51,919 nucleotides of DNA, from assembly GCA_903905655.1 (NCBI GenBank), contig CAIVHG010000108.1, forward strand, positions 1 through 51,919, in the 5' to 3' direction. Both the position numbers and the translations under genes were made by a program. The stretch is from an uncultured beta proteobacterium (lineage in GTDB: Bacteria > Pseudomonadota > Gammaproteobacteria > Burkholderiales > SG8-41). Below the pieces are notes generated by a model. The model did no database searches. It saw nothing but the letters and a program-made list of their open reading frames with translations, and was not told the origin of the DNA. How positions within the stretch are numbered: the first letter of the stretch is position 1; each line of letters opens with the position of its first letter. Positions 25,766 through 35,374 of the stretch are shown here, piece after piece.

Positions 25766-28144
25766 GTGAGCTTGTTGGATAGCACAATGATCGGGGATTG
25801 GCTCGCGGCAGGCGCCGCCGAACTCATGCCGCAGGCGGCGCGGTTGCGCGATGCCGGGCACGGCGCGGTCGTATCCTATTCGCGCAAGGTGTTCATCCCG
25901 CTTACCCGGCTGTGCCGCGATTCCTGCCACTACTGCACATTCGCTCATGCGCCCGTCGACGGGCAGCGCGCCTATCTCACGCCGGACGAAGTGCTGGCGA
26001 TCGCGCACGCCGGCCGCGCAGCCGGTTGCCACGAAGCGCTATTCACGCTCGGCGACAAGCCGGAACTTCGCTACCGGGTTGCACGCGACGAGCTCGCCCT
26101 CCTCGGCTATACCACCACGATCGAATACCTGGCGGCGATGTGTGATCTGGTGCGCAAGGAAACGGGGCTGCTGCCGCACGCGAATCCGGGCGTGCTTGCT
26201 GAGAAAGATCTCGAACGCCTGCGCGAGGTGTGCGCTTCGCAGGGGCTGATGCTGGAAAGCAGCGCGCAGCGCTTGTGCGAACGCGGCGGCCCGCATTTCG
26301 GCTCTCCCGACAAGCAGCCTGCACTGCGCCTGGAAACGCTGCGCCTGGCGGGTGAACTGCAGATTCCGTTTACCACCGGCATCCTGATCGGCATCGGCGA
26401 AACCCGCCGCGAGTGCGTGGACGCCCTGCTCGCGATCAGGCAGTTGCACGATGACTACGGGCACATACAGGAAGTGATCGTTCAGAACTTCCGCGCCAAG
26501 CAGGGCACGCGCATGTCCGATACCCCCGATGCATCGCGCGAGGAACTGCTGTGGACGATCGCCGTGGCGCGCCTGATCCTCGGTGCTGCCATGAACATCC
26601 AGGCGCCGCCCAATCTGAGCAGCGACGACTGCGGCACGCTGATCGACGCCGGCATCAACGACTGGGGCGGCGTTTCCCCGGTGACGCCGGACCATGTCAA
26701 TCCCGAGGCGCCGTGGCCGGAGATCGACGCGCTACGTACGATTACCACAGCCCGCGGCAAGCTGCTGGCCGAGCGCCTGCCGAGCTACCCTGAGTACTGC
26801 CTGGACGCAAAGCGCTGGCACGCCCCTGAGATCGCGACGCACATCGTGCGCGCCATCGACAGCGACGGACTGACACGTGCCGACGACTGGTCGCCGGGGC
26901 TCGCGGTGGCGCCCGCAGTGCAGCGGCGCACTCCCGCTGCGCCTGCGCTGTCGACGGAACTGCGCGAGACGGTGGCCAAGGCGCGGGCCGGTGCTGCGCT
27001 CGATGAGCGCGAGATCGTGCGGCTGTTTCGCTCGCGCGACGACGAATTTCATTTCGTTTGCGCTGAGGCCGATCAACTGCGGCGCGCGGCATCCGGCGAT
27101 ACCGTGCGCTATGTCGTCAACCGCAACATCAATTACACCAACATCTGCGGCTATCGCTGCACCTTCTGCGCTTTTTCCAAGGGCACGCATGCGGATTCGC
27201 TGCGCGGTGCTGCCTACGATCTGCCGCGCGAAGAGATCTCACGCCGCGTTGCAGAGGCGTGGGCGCGCGGCGCCAGCGAAGTGTGCATGCAGGGCGGCAT
27301 CCATCCCGAGTATACGGGCCAGACCTATCTCGACATCGTGCGCACCGCCAAGCAGGCGGCGCCGCATATCCACGTGCACGCCTTCACGCCGCTCGAGATC
27401 AGCCATGGCGCCGCCACGCTCGGCCTGCCGCTGCGCGATTTTTTGCGCGAACTGATCGGCGCGGGGCTGGGCACGCTGCCGGGCACCGCGGCAGAGATAC
27501 TGGACGACGAAGTGCGGCGCCTCATCTGTCCCGACAAGGTGACGACTTCCGAATGGCTGGAAGTGATGGAGACCGCGCATGGACTGGGACTGCGCTCCAA
27601 CGCCACCATCATGTACGGGCATCTCGAGCAGCCGCGCCATTGGGCGCGCCACCTGCTGCGAGTGCGCGCCCTGCAGGAGCGCACCGGAGGCTTCACCGAA
27701 TTCGTGCCGCTGCCCTTCGTGCACATGGAAGCGCCGGTCTACATGAAAGGAGCGGCGCGCAAGGGGCCGACCTTCCGCGAATCCGTGCTGATGCATGCGG
27801 TGGCGCGCCTCGCACTGCACCCGCTGATTACTAACATACAGGTGTCGTGGGTGAAGATGGGCGCGGCCGGAGTCGCGGCCTGCCTCGCCTCAGGCGCCAA
27901 CGATCTGGGAGGAACACTGATGAACGAGAGCATTTCGCGCGCCGCCGGCACGCAGCACGGGCAAGAACTGGCGCCTGAGCGCATAGACGCGTTGATCCGC
28001 TCGCTGGGACGGCAGCCCGCGCAGCGCACCACGCTCTACGGCACGCCGCTCGCGGCGCAGTCCGAAAAATCGTACGTAGCTCCGCCGCTCGCAGCGCTTC
28101 CGGTGATAACCCCGCCGCGCCGCCGCGCGGCGCAGGCAGCGTGA
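25766..28144 (+). CDS. fbiC: 7,8-didemethyl-8-hydroxy-5-deazariboflavin (FO) synthase, CofG-CofH fusion
   Basis: A 792-residue fusion of two radical-SAM enzymes. The CofG half has the Fe-S motif CRDSCHYC (C50, C54, C57); the CofH half has CGYRCTFC near residue 461, followed by GASEVCMQGGIHPEYTGQTY. Together they join tyrosine and 5-amino-6-ribitylaminouracil to make FO, the chromophore of coenzyme F420. Fused forms (FbiC) are normal in actinobacteria; archaea keep two genes. Translation probably begins at GTG 25766. It opens a tightly packed operon with npdG, cofE, cofD and cofC. A linker of about 60 residues between the halves (about 385-440) includes the start of the CofH helical region. 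Confidence 0.95.
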   Translation: MSLLDSTMIGDWLAAGAAELMPQAARLRDAGHGAVVSYSRKVFIPLTRLCRDSCHYCTFAHAPVDGQRAYLTPDEVLAIAHAGRAAGCHEALFTLGDKPELRYRVARDELALLGYTTTIEYLAAMCDLVRKETGLLPHANPGVLAEKDLERLREVCASQGLMLESSAQRLCERGGPHFGSPDKQPALRLETLRLAGELQIPFTTGILIGIGETRRECVDALLAIRQLHDDYGHIQEVIVQNFRAKQGTRMSDTPDASREELLWTIAVARLILGAAMNIQAPPNLSSDDCGTLIDAGINDWGGVSPVTPDHVNPEAPWPEIDALRTITTARGKLLAERLPSYPEYCLDAKRWHAPEIATHIVRAIDSDGLTRADDWSPGLAVAPAVQRRTPAAPALSTELRETVAKARAGAALDEREIVRLFRSRDDEFHFVCAEADQLRRAASGDTVRYVVNRNINYTNICGYRCTFCAFSKGTHADSLRGAAYDLPREEISRRVAEAWARGASEVCMQGGIHPEYTGQTYLDIVRTAKQAAPHIHVHAFTPLEISHGAATLGLPLRDFLRELIGAGLGTLPGTAAEILDDEVRRLICPDKVTTSEWLEVMETAHGLGLRSNATIMYGHLEQPRHWARHLLRVRALQERTGGFTEFVPLPFVHMEAPVYMKGAARKGPTFRESVLMHAVARLALHPLITNIQVSWVKMGAAGVAACLASGANDLGGTLMNESISRAAGTQHGQELAPERIDALIRSLGRQPAQRTTLYGTPLAAQSEKSYVAPPLAALPVITPPRRRAAQAA

Positions 28145-28148
28145 GGCA

Positions 28149-28829
28149 ATGATGAGCGAACGCATGATCATCGGCGTGCTCGGCGGGACCGGGAATGAAG
28201 GCAGCGGACTCGCCATGCGCTGGGCAGCGCGCGGTCACGACGTGATCATCGGCTCGCGCTCTGTAGACAAGGCGCACGCCGCGGCGCAGTCGCTCAATGA
28301 ACTGCTGGCCGGGCGCGGCGGCAGCCTGCGCGGCGGCAGCCTGCGCGATGCAGCGCAGGCTGCCGCGGTCGTCGTCCTCGCCGTGCCCTACTCTGCCCAG
28401 GCCTCGACTGCGGAAGCGGTGCGCGATCTGCTGAATGGAAAGATACTGATCGACGTCACCGTGCCGCTGCAGCCGCCCAAGGTCGACCGCGTGCAGCTGC
28501 CGGCCGGCGGATCGGCCGTGCTCGCGCTGCAGGGCGCGCTGGGTGCAGAGGTCAAGGTGGTGTCGGCGTTCCAGAACGTTTCCGCGGCGCACCTCAAAGA
28601 TCTCACGCACGAGGTCGACTGCGACGTGCTGGTGTGCGGCGACGATCTGGCCGCACGCGAAACCGTCATCGGGCTGGCGCGCGATGCCGGCCTGCGCGCC
28701 TGGCATGGCGGCGTGCTAGCGAACTCTGCGGCCGCCGAAGCGCTGACCTCGGTGCTGATCGCGATCAACAAGCGCTACAAGATCTCAGGCGCCGGCATCC
28801 GCATCACCGGCCTGCCGCCAGAGCATTAG
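28149..28829 (+). CDS. npdG: F420-dependent NADP reductase (F420H2:NADP+ oxidoreductase)
   Basis: A 226-residue protein with the N-terminal nucleotide motif IIGVLGGTGNEGSGLAMRWA and IIGSRSVDKAHAAA (NADP 2'-phosphate recognition by SR), then VVVLAVPYSAQ, the segment KILIDVTVPLQPPKVDRV and the C-terminal helices of the NpdG/Fno family. It moves hydride between NADPH and F420 and so supplies reduced F420. It starts 4 nt after cofGH. A variable loop at about residues 55-75 contains a short Gly/Arg/Ser duplication (RGGSLRGGSLRDA). Confidence 0.92.
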   Translation: MMSERMIIGVLGGTGNEGSGLAMRWAARGHDVIIGSRSVDKAHAAAQSLNELLAGRGGSLRGGSLRDAAQAAAVVVLAVPYSAQASTAEAVRDLLNGKILIDVTVPLQPPKVDRVQLPAGGSAVLALQGALGAEVKVVSAFQNVSAAHLKDLTHEVDCDVLVCGDDLAARETVIGLARDAGLRAWHGGVLANSAAAEALTSVLIAINKRYKISGAGIRITGLPPEH

Positions 28830-28833
28830 CACA

Positions 28834-29598
28834 ATGCGCGAGCTGACCCTTGTCGCTCTGCCGGGCATCCCGGAGATCGTGCGCGGCGCACCGCTCGCAG
28901 CTTTGCTGCGCGAAGCGATCGTGCGCGCCGGCAAAACGCTGGAACGCGGCGACGTGCTGGTGGTGGCGCAGAAGATTGTGTCCAAAGCCGAAGGCCGCGC
29001 GGTGCGGCTCGCCGACGTGACGCCGTCGGCACGAGCGCTGGAGCTTGCGCTCAAAGTCGACAAGGATGCGCGGCTGGTCGAGCTGATGTTGCGCGAGTCG
29101 CGCGAAGTGGTGCGTGCCGTGCCCGGCGTGCTCATCGTCGAGCACGTGCTCGGCTTCGTGATGGCGAGCGCGGGCATCGATCAATCGAACGTGCCGCACC
29201 GCGACGACGAAGAAACCGCGCTGCTGCTGCCCGTGGATCCTGATGCTTCTGCACGCGGCATCAGCGCAGAGCTGCTTAAAGCGTGCGGCGTCGAAGTTGG
29301 AGTCGTGATCAACGACAGCTTCGGGCGCGCCTGGCGCAACGGCGTCACCGGCATCGCAGTCGGCGTGGCCGGCATACCCGCGCTGGTCGATCTGCGCGGG
29401 CACCCGGATCGCGAAGGGCGCGCCATGCGCGTGACGCAGGTTGCGGCCGCGGACGAGATCGCAGCCGCGGCCTCACTGCTCATGGGGCAGTCCGACGAGG
29501 GATGTCCCGCAGTGCTGGTGCGCGGCTTTCCATACGCTGCCCGCGCCAGCTCGGTGGCCGAGCTGATCCGGCCGCGCGCGCAGGATCTGTTTCGGTGA
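28834..29598 (+). CDS. cofE: Coenzyme F420-0:L-glutamate ligase
   Basis: A 254-residue F420:gamma-glutamyl ligase. [20 protein letters not shown] at the N-terminus, [17 protein letters not shown], the metal and GTP-binding regions ([32 protein letters not shown]) and [16 protein letters not shown] are all family hallmarks. It adds the glutamate tail to F420-0. Its length matches archaeal CofE; the C-terminal nitroreductase-like domain of actinobacterial FbiB is absent, so dehydro-F420 reduction must be done by something else. It is 4 nt from npdG, and its stop overlaps the cofD start. Confidence 0.95.
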   Translation: MRELTLVALPGIPEIVRGAPLAALLREAIVRAGKTLERGDVLVVAQKIVSKAEGRAVRLADVTPSARALELALKVDKDARLVELMLRESREVVRAVPGVLIVEHVLGFVMASAGIDQSNVPHRDDEETALLLPVDPDASARGISAELLKACGVEVGVVINDSFGRAWRNGVTGIAVGVAGIPALVDLRGHPDREGRAMRVTQVAAADEIAAAASLLMGQSDEGCPAVLVRGFPYAARASSVAELIRPRAQDLFR

Positions 29599-30545
29599 TC
29601 GTCGCATTGGCAGGCGGAGTTGGCGGGGCGCGCCTCGCGGTGGGGCTGGCGGCAGCGCTGCCGCCGCGGGCGCTGACGATCGTCGTCAACACCGGCGACG
29701 ACTTCGAGCACCTCGGACTCGCGATCTCACCTGATCTCGACACCGTCATGTACAAGCTTGCGGGCATCGAGAATGCTCAGACCGGCTGGGGCCGCGCCGG
29801 CGAGACCTGGAACTGCATGGATGCGCTGGCGCAACTCGGCGGTGAAACCTGGTTCAGGCTCGGCGATAAAGATCTCGCGGTGCACCTGCTGCGCACGCAG
29901 GCGCTGCGCCAGGGCAAGCCGCTCTCAGAGATTACGCGCATGCTCGCCACACAGCTCGGCATCAAGCATGAGATCGTGCCGATGAGCGACAGCCCAGTGC
30001 ACACGCAGGTGCGCACGGCCAGCGGCGTGCTCTCGTTTCAGGATTACTTCGTGCGCCGGCAGTGCCGGCCGCGGGTTCGGGGCTTTCGCTTCGCGGGTGC
30101 GCGCACGGCGCAAGTGCCGCCGCTGCTGCAGAAGATCATCGGCTCAGGCAAAGTGAAGTCCGTGCTGATCTGCCCTTCGAATCCCTATGTCAGCGTGGCG
30201 CCGATTCTGAGCGTGCCCGCGATCCGTGCCTGGATCGATGCGCGCGATTTTCCGGTGGTCGCGGTGTCGCCGATTGTCGGCAACGTCGCGCTCAAGGGAC
30301 CGGCGGCGAAAATGATGCGCGAACTCGGCAGCGAGGCCAGCGCGCTCGGCATCGCGCGCCATTACGGCGGCCGCGTCGACGGCTGGGTGATCGACCGCCA
30401 GGATGCGCGGCTCGCGCACGCGATCGAAAACACAGGCAGATCCGTGCTGGTGACCGACACCGTGATGAGCAATCGCGCCAGGAGCACGCGGCTTGCAAAG
30501 AAGGTGGTCGATTTCGCACAAGCCCTGGCGCGGCGGTCAAAATAA
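29595..30545 (+). CDS. cofD: 2-phospho-L-lactate (or 3-phosphoglycerate) transferase for F420-0
   Basis: A 316-residue CofD family protein starting at GTG 29595, overlapping the cofE stop (GTGA). Characteristic pieces are [57 protein letters not shown] and [14 protein letters not shown]. It transfers the activated phospho-hydroxyacid made by CofC onto FO. An open frame extending upstream inside cofE is not used, because the GTG is placed at a classical 4-nt overlap and matches the family N-terminus. Confidence 0.94.
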   Translation: MIVALAGGVGGARLAVGLAAALPPRALTIVVNTGDDFEHLGLAISPDLDTVMYKLAGIENAQTGWGRAGETWNCMDALAQLGGETWFRLGDKDLAVHLLRTQALRQGKPLSEITRMLATQLGIKHEIVPMSDSPVHTQVRTASGVLSFQDYFVRRQCRPRVRGFRFAGARTAQVPPLLQKIIGSGKVKSVLICPSNPYVSVAPILSVPAIRAWIDARDFPVVAVSPIVGNVALKGPAAKMMRELGSEASALGIARHYGGRVDGWVIDRQDARLAHAIENTGRSVLVTDTVMSNRARSTRLAKKVVDFAQALARRSK

Positions 30546-30548
30546 GCG

Positions 30549-31181
30549 GTGAATAAAGATCTCTGGACCATCGTGCCGATGCGCGGCATCGAGCACGGCA
30601 AATCTCGGCTCGCGGGAACGCTAGACGATGCACGGCGCGGGCGGCTCAACCGCTGGCTGCTTTCCAATACGTTGCGGGTGATTGCGCGCTGGCGCGGCGA
30701 TCTGAAACACTGTGCCGTCGTCAGTCCATGCGCACAGGCGCTGGAACTTGCGCAGCTTGCAGGCGCGGATGCGGTGCGCGAAACGACGGCGGCAGCCGGC
30801 CTCAATCCGGCGCTTGGCCTCGGCTTGGCGCACGCGCTGCAAAAGCAGGCCGGCAAAGTGCTGGTGCTCGCCTGCGATCTGCCGGATCTCACGGTCGATG
30901 CGCTTGCAGCGCTGGCGGCGGCTGCACGTGAACCGCGCTGCATGGCGCTCGCGCCCGACAAGCTCGGCAGCGGCACCAACGCACTGCTGATCGATGCGAA
31001 TGCAGGCGTCGAATTTCATTTCGGCGAGCACAGCCTGCAGCGGCATCGTGCATGGGCCGATGGGCACGGCTACCCGGTGACTATCGTCGATCAGCCCGAG
31101 CTCGCCTTCGATTTGGATACGCCGGATGATCTGGCGCTGTGGATGCAGTGCGCGCCGGCACACCTAGCCCTGGGAAACTGA
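30549..31181 (+). CDS. cofC: Phospho-hydroxyacid guanylyltransferase for F420 synthesis
   Basis: A 210-residue nucleotidyltransferase starting with GTG: WTIVPMRGIEHGKSRLAGTL is the substrate-binding N-terminus of CofC/FbiD, followed by LVLACDLPDLTVDALAALA (metal-binding Asp) and GTNALLIDANAGVEFHFGEH. It activates 2-phospholactate, phosphoenolpyruvate or 3-phosphoglycerate with GTP. A proteobacterial F420 with a 3-phosphoglycerate-derived tail is known, so that form is possible here, but the sequence alone does not settle it. It is 3 nt after cofD and 3 nt before the next gene. Confidence 0.92.
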   Translation: MNKDLWTIVPMRGIEHGKSRLAGTLDDARRGRLNRWLLSNTLRVIARWRGDLKHCAVVSPCAQALELAQLAGADAVRETTAAAGLNPALGLGLAHALQKQAGKVLVLACDLPDLTVDALAALAAAAREPRCMALAPDKLGSGTNALLIDANAGVEFHFGEHSLQRHRAWADGHGYPVTIVDQPELAFDLDTPDDLALWMQCAPAHLALGN

Positions 31182-31184
31182 GCG

Positions 31185-31907
31185 ATGGACAGAGGACTCT
31201 GGATCACCTGGTACGATTTGCCGAGCGCCGGAAGGGCAGACTACCTAGCGTGGCTGCACGAGAGCTATATCCCGGAGATCGCGCAGCGGCCCGGATTCCT
31301 GTGGGGCGCGCATTATGCCGCCGTGGCCGACAAGATCCCCACTTCCAGGACGACGTCCACCATGGACCCGGACGTGCCCACCGGCGGGCAATACATACTC
31401 ATGTTCGGCGCAGAGGATGCGCAGGTGTTCGGCGATCCGGTGCCGAGCGAGATCAACGCCGACCTGCCCGTAGAGAGCAGGAAGATGCTGGCGCTGAGAA
31501 TTGCAGAACGCGTGCACCTCATGGCGGAGTACGGCCGCGTGGATGGACCGGAAGCGCAGAACTACAAATCCGGACTGCTGCCGGCCAACTGCGTGCAGCT
31601 CGGTACCTACAACACGCCCTGGCAAAACGAGGAAGAACTGATGGCCTACTATGCGCAGGGCCGCCTGAAGAACATGCGCGTGCTGCCGGGATGTGTGAGG
31701 ACGCGCCGGCTGGTGTCTGTTGCCGGATGGGCAAAGCACGGCGTCGCCTATGAGTTTACGTCGCTCGCGGCGCGCAACCAGCATTTCGTCGGACACCAGG
31801 AGCACGATCCCAAGATGGCGGCGTGGACCAAGGCCATGGGCCCGCGCCTGACCCATGCACCCGGCTCGTCGAACCTGGTGCAGCGCATCTGGCCGCCGAT
31901 GACCTAG
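31185..31907 (+). CDS. EthD/Dabb-like dimeric alpha-beta barrel protein
   Basis: A 240-residue protein of two ferredoxin-like repeats. The first (RGLWITWYDLPSAGRADYLA, then WLHESYIPEIAQRPGF) has the WLHxxHxPE-like pattern of EthD/REDY-type proteins, and the second (NCVQLGTYNTPWQNEEELMA) repeats it. Such proteins are often small isomerases, oxygenases or detoxification helpers, but no catalytic residues can be assigned. It begins 3 nt after cofC and so belongs to the F420 operon, which makes it a candidate partner or substrate-handling protein for an F420-dependent pathway. Its end overlaps the convergent amidohydrolase gene by 4 nt. Confidence 0.7.
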   Translation: MDRGLWITWYDLPSAGRADYLAWLHESYIPEIAQRPGFLWGAHYAAVADKIPTSRTTSTMDPDVPTGGQYILMFGAEDAQVFGDPVPSEINADLPVESRKMLALRIAERVHLMAEYGRVDGPEAQNYKSGLLPANCVQLGTYNTPWQNEEELMAYYAQGRLKNMRVLPGCVRTRRLVSVAGWAKHGVAYEFTSLAARNQHFVGHQEHDPKMAAWTKAMGPRLTHAPGSSNLVQRIWPPMT

Positions 31908-32698
31908 AGAGCAAAGCCCCAGAGCTTCGCAGCGGACTTGCCCATTACCCACTCGGCATCGTCTCCTGCCTGAAACGCCGGATGGTCGCGCACTCCGCGC
32001 AGAACGTTGCCGTAACCCTCCTGTGCGCAACACGCCGGGAAGTGCGAGCCCCACATCATCCTCTGCACGCCGAACGCTTCCTTGGCCATCTCGAACAGCG
32101 GCGGCCACTGCTCGAAGGGATAACCGATTGGCAAGGGAGTCGGCCGCTCCAGTATCTCACCGAGACCCGGGACCTTGAGCGTGGTGTTCGGCCAGCGCGC
32201 GCATTCCAGCGCGGACTTGTATCCTTCATGCGGCGGCACCGCGACATTGCCGCCCGCCCGCGGGCTGCGCGCCAGGTGCTCGATGCAAAAGCGCGTATCG
32301 GGGCAGTTGTCGAGCAGCTTCTTGAAGCGAGCGGATGCGAAGCCCGCGGCATCCCCGTTGATGTCCACCACCATCCCCAGCTCGCCCGCGAGCTTGAAAA
32401 CGGGATCGCTGGCATCCCATTCGGACTTCATGCTCATCCTGAACCCGGCAGCGCCCTGCTCATGCATATCTTCGAGCGCTTTGGTCTTGGACTTGTCCTG
32501 CGGATGGAGCAGAACGACCGCCTTGAAGCGGTCTTGATGACGCCTGGCGCATTCGAGAATATAGGTGTTGTCGTAACTGGCATTGGGCTGTATCAGCACG
32601 GCGTGGGCGACGCCATGTGCGTCCATCTGATAGAGCGCGGCCTCGACCGGCTCGAACCAGTTCAGCGCCACATGACATTGCGTATCGATGATGAGCAT
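31904..32698 (-). CDS. Amidohydrolase-2 family protein with altered metal motif
   Basis: A 264-residue TIM-barrel hydrolase of the amidohydrolase-2/PDC-like group. The start at 32698 (MLIIDTQCHVALNW) is preferred because GAAGGA precedes it; the longer frame adds a charged stretch without a ribosome site. The first strand reads DTQCH rather than the usual D-x-H-x-H, and the last motif is WGSHFP where a catalytic Asp is expected. VVDINGDAAGF and FCIEHLARSPR (His in IEHL) are kept. It may have unusual metal binding or have lost activity. It is convergent with the F420 operon and separate from it. Confidence 0.8.
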   Translation of the reverse strand: MLIIDTQCHVALNWFEPVEAALYQMDAHGVAHAVLIQPNASYDNTYILECARRHQDRFKAVVLLHPQDKSKTKALEDMHEQGAAGFRMSMKSEWDASDPVFKLAGELGMVVDINGDAAGFASARFKKLLDNCPDTRFCIEHLARSPRAGGNVAVPPHEGYKSALECARWPNTTLKVPGLGEILERPTPLPIGYPFEQWPPLFEMAKEAFGVQRMMWGSHFPACCAQEGYGNVLRGVRDHPAFQAGDDAEWVMGKSAAKLWGFAL

Positions 32699-32886
32699 CG
32701 GCAGTCCTTCACGAGAGCGCGAAATGCTAACCCGGTGCACATGCACGGTCAAATATCCGGATTGCTAATAGCAGGGCAGGCGCTTAAAATTTGCGGTGCT
32801 TGCATTCCTCCTCCAGGCATCTGCTAATGGAGGGAAACAAACAATTCCATTCTGTACGTCTAGCCGCAACTCACCGGAGGAGGATC

Positions 32887-33855
32887 ATGCTGATAACCAG
32901 TCGTTTTGCACGAGCTTTTCTGACTGCGGCCCTGATGACGGCTGCAAGCATGACATGGGGGCAGGATTACCCAAGCCGGCCGATACGCATGATCACGGCT
33001 TCCCCGGGCGGCGCGGTCGATCTCATCGCGCGCCTGACTTCAACGCGGCTCGCCGCCCTGTGGGGACAACAGGTGATCGTGGAAAACCGCGGCGGCAGCG
33101 GCGTGATTGCGGGCGATCTGCTCGCCAAGGCGCCGCCCGACGGCTACACCCTGCTCTGCTACGGCAGCGGCATCTGGCTCGTGCCATTCATGCGCGACAC
33201 TACGCCCTTCGATCCGCTCCGGGATTTTGCGCCGATCACCCTGGCGAGCAGCTCGCCGAATGCGCTCACCGTGCACCCCTCGCTGCCGGTGAAATCGGTG
33301 AAGGACCTGATCGCCCTGGCGAAAGCCAAGCCCGGGCAGATCAACAATGCCTCGATCGGCATCGGCACTTCATCTCACCTCGCCGCGGAATTGTTCAAAT
33401 ACATGGCGGGCATCAACATCGTCAACGTCGCTTACCGCGGCAATGCGGAAGCGCTTTCCGCCATGATCAGCGGCGAGGTGCATATGATATTCGGCACGGT
33501 AACCTCGGTGCTTCCCTATACCAAGACCGGCCGGCTACGGGTGCTGGCCGTGACGAGCGCCCAGCCCACTCCGCTAGCGCCCGGCGTGCCTACGGTAACG
33601 GCCTCAGGGCTCCCGGGGTATGAAGCTGCGTCGACGCTGGTGTTCTTCGCTCCGGCGAAAACCCCGGCGCCCCTCATCAACCGCCTGAATCAGGAAATCG
33701 TGCGCATCCTCAACCAGGCAGACGTAAAGGATAAAATGTTCAGCGCAGGCATCCAGATCGTCGCCAGCACTCCGGATGAGCTCGCGGTCGCGATGAAAGC
33801 CGACATGGCGCGGCTGGGTAAAGTAATCAAGGACGCAAAGATCCGCGATCAGTGA
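32887..33855 (+). CDS. Bug/TctC periplasmic binding protein, W-x-x-P subgroup
   Basis: A 322-residue receptor starting at ATG 32887 after GGAGGAGG; an open frame back to 32791 is not supported by a signal peptide. Signal: MLITSRFARAFLTAALMTAA, cleavage near WGQDYPS. Subgroup blocks: IRMITASPGGAVDLIARLTS, SGIWLVPFMRDTTPFDPLRD, VHPSLPVKSVKDLIALAKAK and the end MARLGKVIKDAKIRDQ. The usual V-P-Y-K-G is replaced by VAYRGNAEALSAMISGEV. An MmgE/PrpD gene follows 64 nt downstream on the same strand. Confidence 0.93.
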   Translation: MLITSRFARAFLTAALMTAASMTWGQDYPSRPIRMITASPGGAVDLIARLTSTRLAALWGQQVIVENRGGSGVIAGDLLAKAPPDGYTLLCYGSGIWLVPFMRDTTPFDPLRDFAPITLASSSPNALTVHPSLPVKSVKDLIALAKAKPGQINNASIGIGTSSHLAAELFKYMAGINIVNVAYRGNAEALSAMISGEVHMIFGTVTSVLPYTKTGRLRVLAVTSAQPTPLAPGVPTVTASGLPGYEAASTLVFFAPAKTPAPLINRLNQEIVRILNQADVKDKMFSAGIQIVASTPDELAVAMKADMARLGKVIKDAKIRDQ

Positions 33856-33919
33856 AAGCCGTGCTGCGGCCGGATAAGAATAATCAGCATACCGCAACAG
33901 TAAAGGACACCAGAACAGC

Positions 33920-35320
33920 ATGACAGCTCATCCCGATGCCCCGAGAACAGATGCCATCCAGCAGCGGCTGGCGCACTACAGCCACACGCTCAGCTACGAC
34001 ATCCTGTCCAATCAAGCGATTCATTCCGCAAAGGCGCTGATCGCTGATACCACCGGCGTGCTGGTGGGAGGTTTTAATTGCGAGCCGTGCGTCAAGCTCC
34101 GCGATTTGGCAGCCGCCTCCGGCAGCAGCGACGGCGCCACCATCATCGGCACGCGCCGGCGCACCACGCTGGATGGCGCGGCATTCGTCAACGCGTCGAC
34201 CGCCCGCTACCTCGAAGCCAACGACGTATACGCGCGCTTCAAGCCTGGCACCTCACACGGCCATCCGAGCGATGTCATCATGCCGCTGCTCGGAGTGGCG
34301 GAGCACGTGCACGCCAGCGGCCGCGAATTTCTCACCGCGGTCGTGCTCGCCTACGAGATTTTCCAGCGCCTGTGCGATGCCTGCCACAGCAAAGGCTTCG
34401 ACGCCGCTACATTTGGCTGCATCGCGATCGCCGCCGCCACCGGCAAATTGCTGCGGCTCTCCGAACAGCAGATCGCGCATGCCATCTCGATGGCAGCAAG
34501 CACCTGCAATATCCTGAAGCAGGTCCGCGCCAATCACGTCACCGTGTGGAAAGCGCTTGCGTCGGGCCAGGCCGGGCGCGAAGGTGTGCACGCCGCCCTC
34601 CTCGCCCAGGCTGGATTGGAAGGCCCCAACCTGCCATTCGTCGGCACCTCGGGGTGGTGCGACCATGTGGCCGGGCTGCGCTTTGAACTGACAGAGATGG
34701 GCGGCGTCGGAACCGGCTTTCTGATTTGCGAGAGCCGCATCAAGACCCGCCCCGCGCGAGCACTTACGATCTCGTCCATACTCGCCGCCGAAAAGCTCGC
34801 GTCCAAAGCCGGTGATTTGGGCAAAGTATCACGCATCCTGGTCGCCACTTATCAGCGGGCCAAGCGCGGCACCGGCCCGCAACACTGGGCGCCGGACAAC
34901 CGCGAGACCGCGGACCACAGCATTCCCTATTGCGTAGCTGCCGCGCTGATCGACGGCACGGTGACGGCGTACTCATTCGACGAGCAGCATCTGCGCGATC
35001 CGCAGCTGCGCCAGCTGATGGCCAAGGTGGAGATCGTAGAGGATGAGGAATTTACGAGCGCGTACAAGGCGCTGCCGCAGACTCACCGCAGCCGGGTCAG
35101 CGTCTACACCGCGGGTGGCGAGTGCTTCGAAGCCGAAGCGGGCGGAGATGAAGACGACCTCGCTGCAAACAAGAGCGATGCGTGGATCGAGAGGAAATTT
35201 CGCGCGATGGCCGAGGATGCGCTCGGCGCCCAGCGCTGCGGCGCCCTGCTCTCCACGATATGGGCACTGGAAAAATGCACTGACGTGGGCAGCGTCGTCG
35301 CGGCCCTGGCGCTCGATTGA
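33920..35320 (+). CDS. MmgE/PrpD family protein
   Basis: A 466-residue member of the family that includes 2-methylcitrate dehydratase (PrpD), cis-aconitate decarboxylase (CAD/IRG1) and iminodisuccinate epimerase. The helical domain contains LIADTTGVLVGGFNCEP and NASTARYLEANDVYARFKPG; the lid domain runs from about residue 270 to 400 and includes DNRETADHSIPYCVAAALID, a well conserved segment around the active-site His. The reaction type (dehydratase, decarboxylase or epimerase) cannot be decided. It follows a Bug receptor gene, so the receptor may import a di- or tricarboxylate that this enzyme acts on (inference). Confidence 0.88.
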   Translation: MTAHPDAPRTDAIQQRLAHYSHTLSYDILSNQAIHSAKALIADTTGVLVGGFNCEPCVKLRDLAAASGSSDGATIIGTRRRTTLDGAAFVNASTARYLEANDVYARFKPGTSHGHPSDVIMPLLGVAEHVHASGREFLTAVVLAYEIFQRLCDACHSKGFDAATFGCIAIAAATGKLLRLSEQQIAHAISMAASTCNILKQVRANHVTVWKALASGQAGREGVHAALLAQAGLEGPNLPFVGTSGWCDHVAGLRFELTEMGGVGTGFLICESRIKTRPARALTISSILAAEKLASKAGDLGKVSRILVATYQRAKRGTGPQHWAPDNRETADHSIPYCVAAALIDGTVTAYSFDEQHLRDPQLRQLMAKVEIVEDEEFTSAYKALPQTHRSRVSVYTAGGECFEAEAGGDEDDLAANKSDAWIERKFRAMAEDALGAQRCGALLSTIWALEKCTDVGSVVAALALD

Positions 35321-35374
35321 ACAGCGCGATGCACAGGACTAGAAACAGCGAAACATTGAGTTCGACAATCCGGC

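Noticed and set aside
24702-25787. A 361-residue minus-strand frame opposite the Bug gene at 24726
   Set aside because: Antisense shadow; composition is Arg/His/Gly-rich and the plus strand encodes an unmistakable Bug protein.
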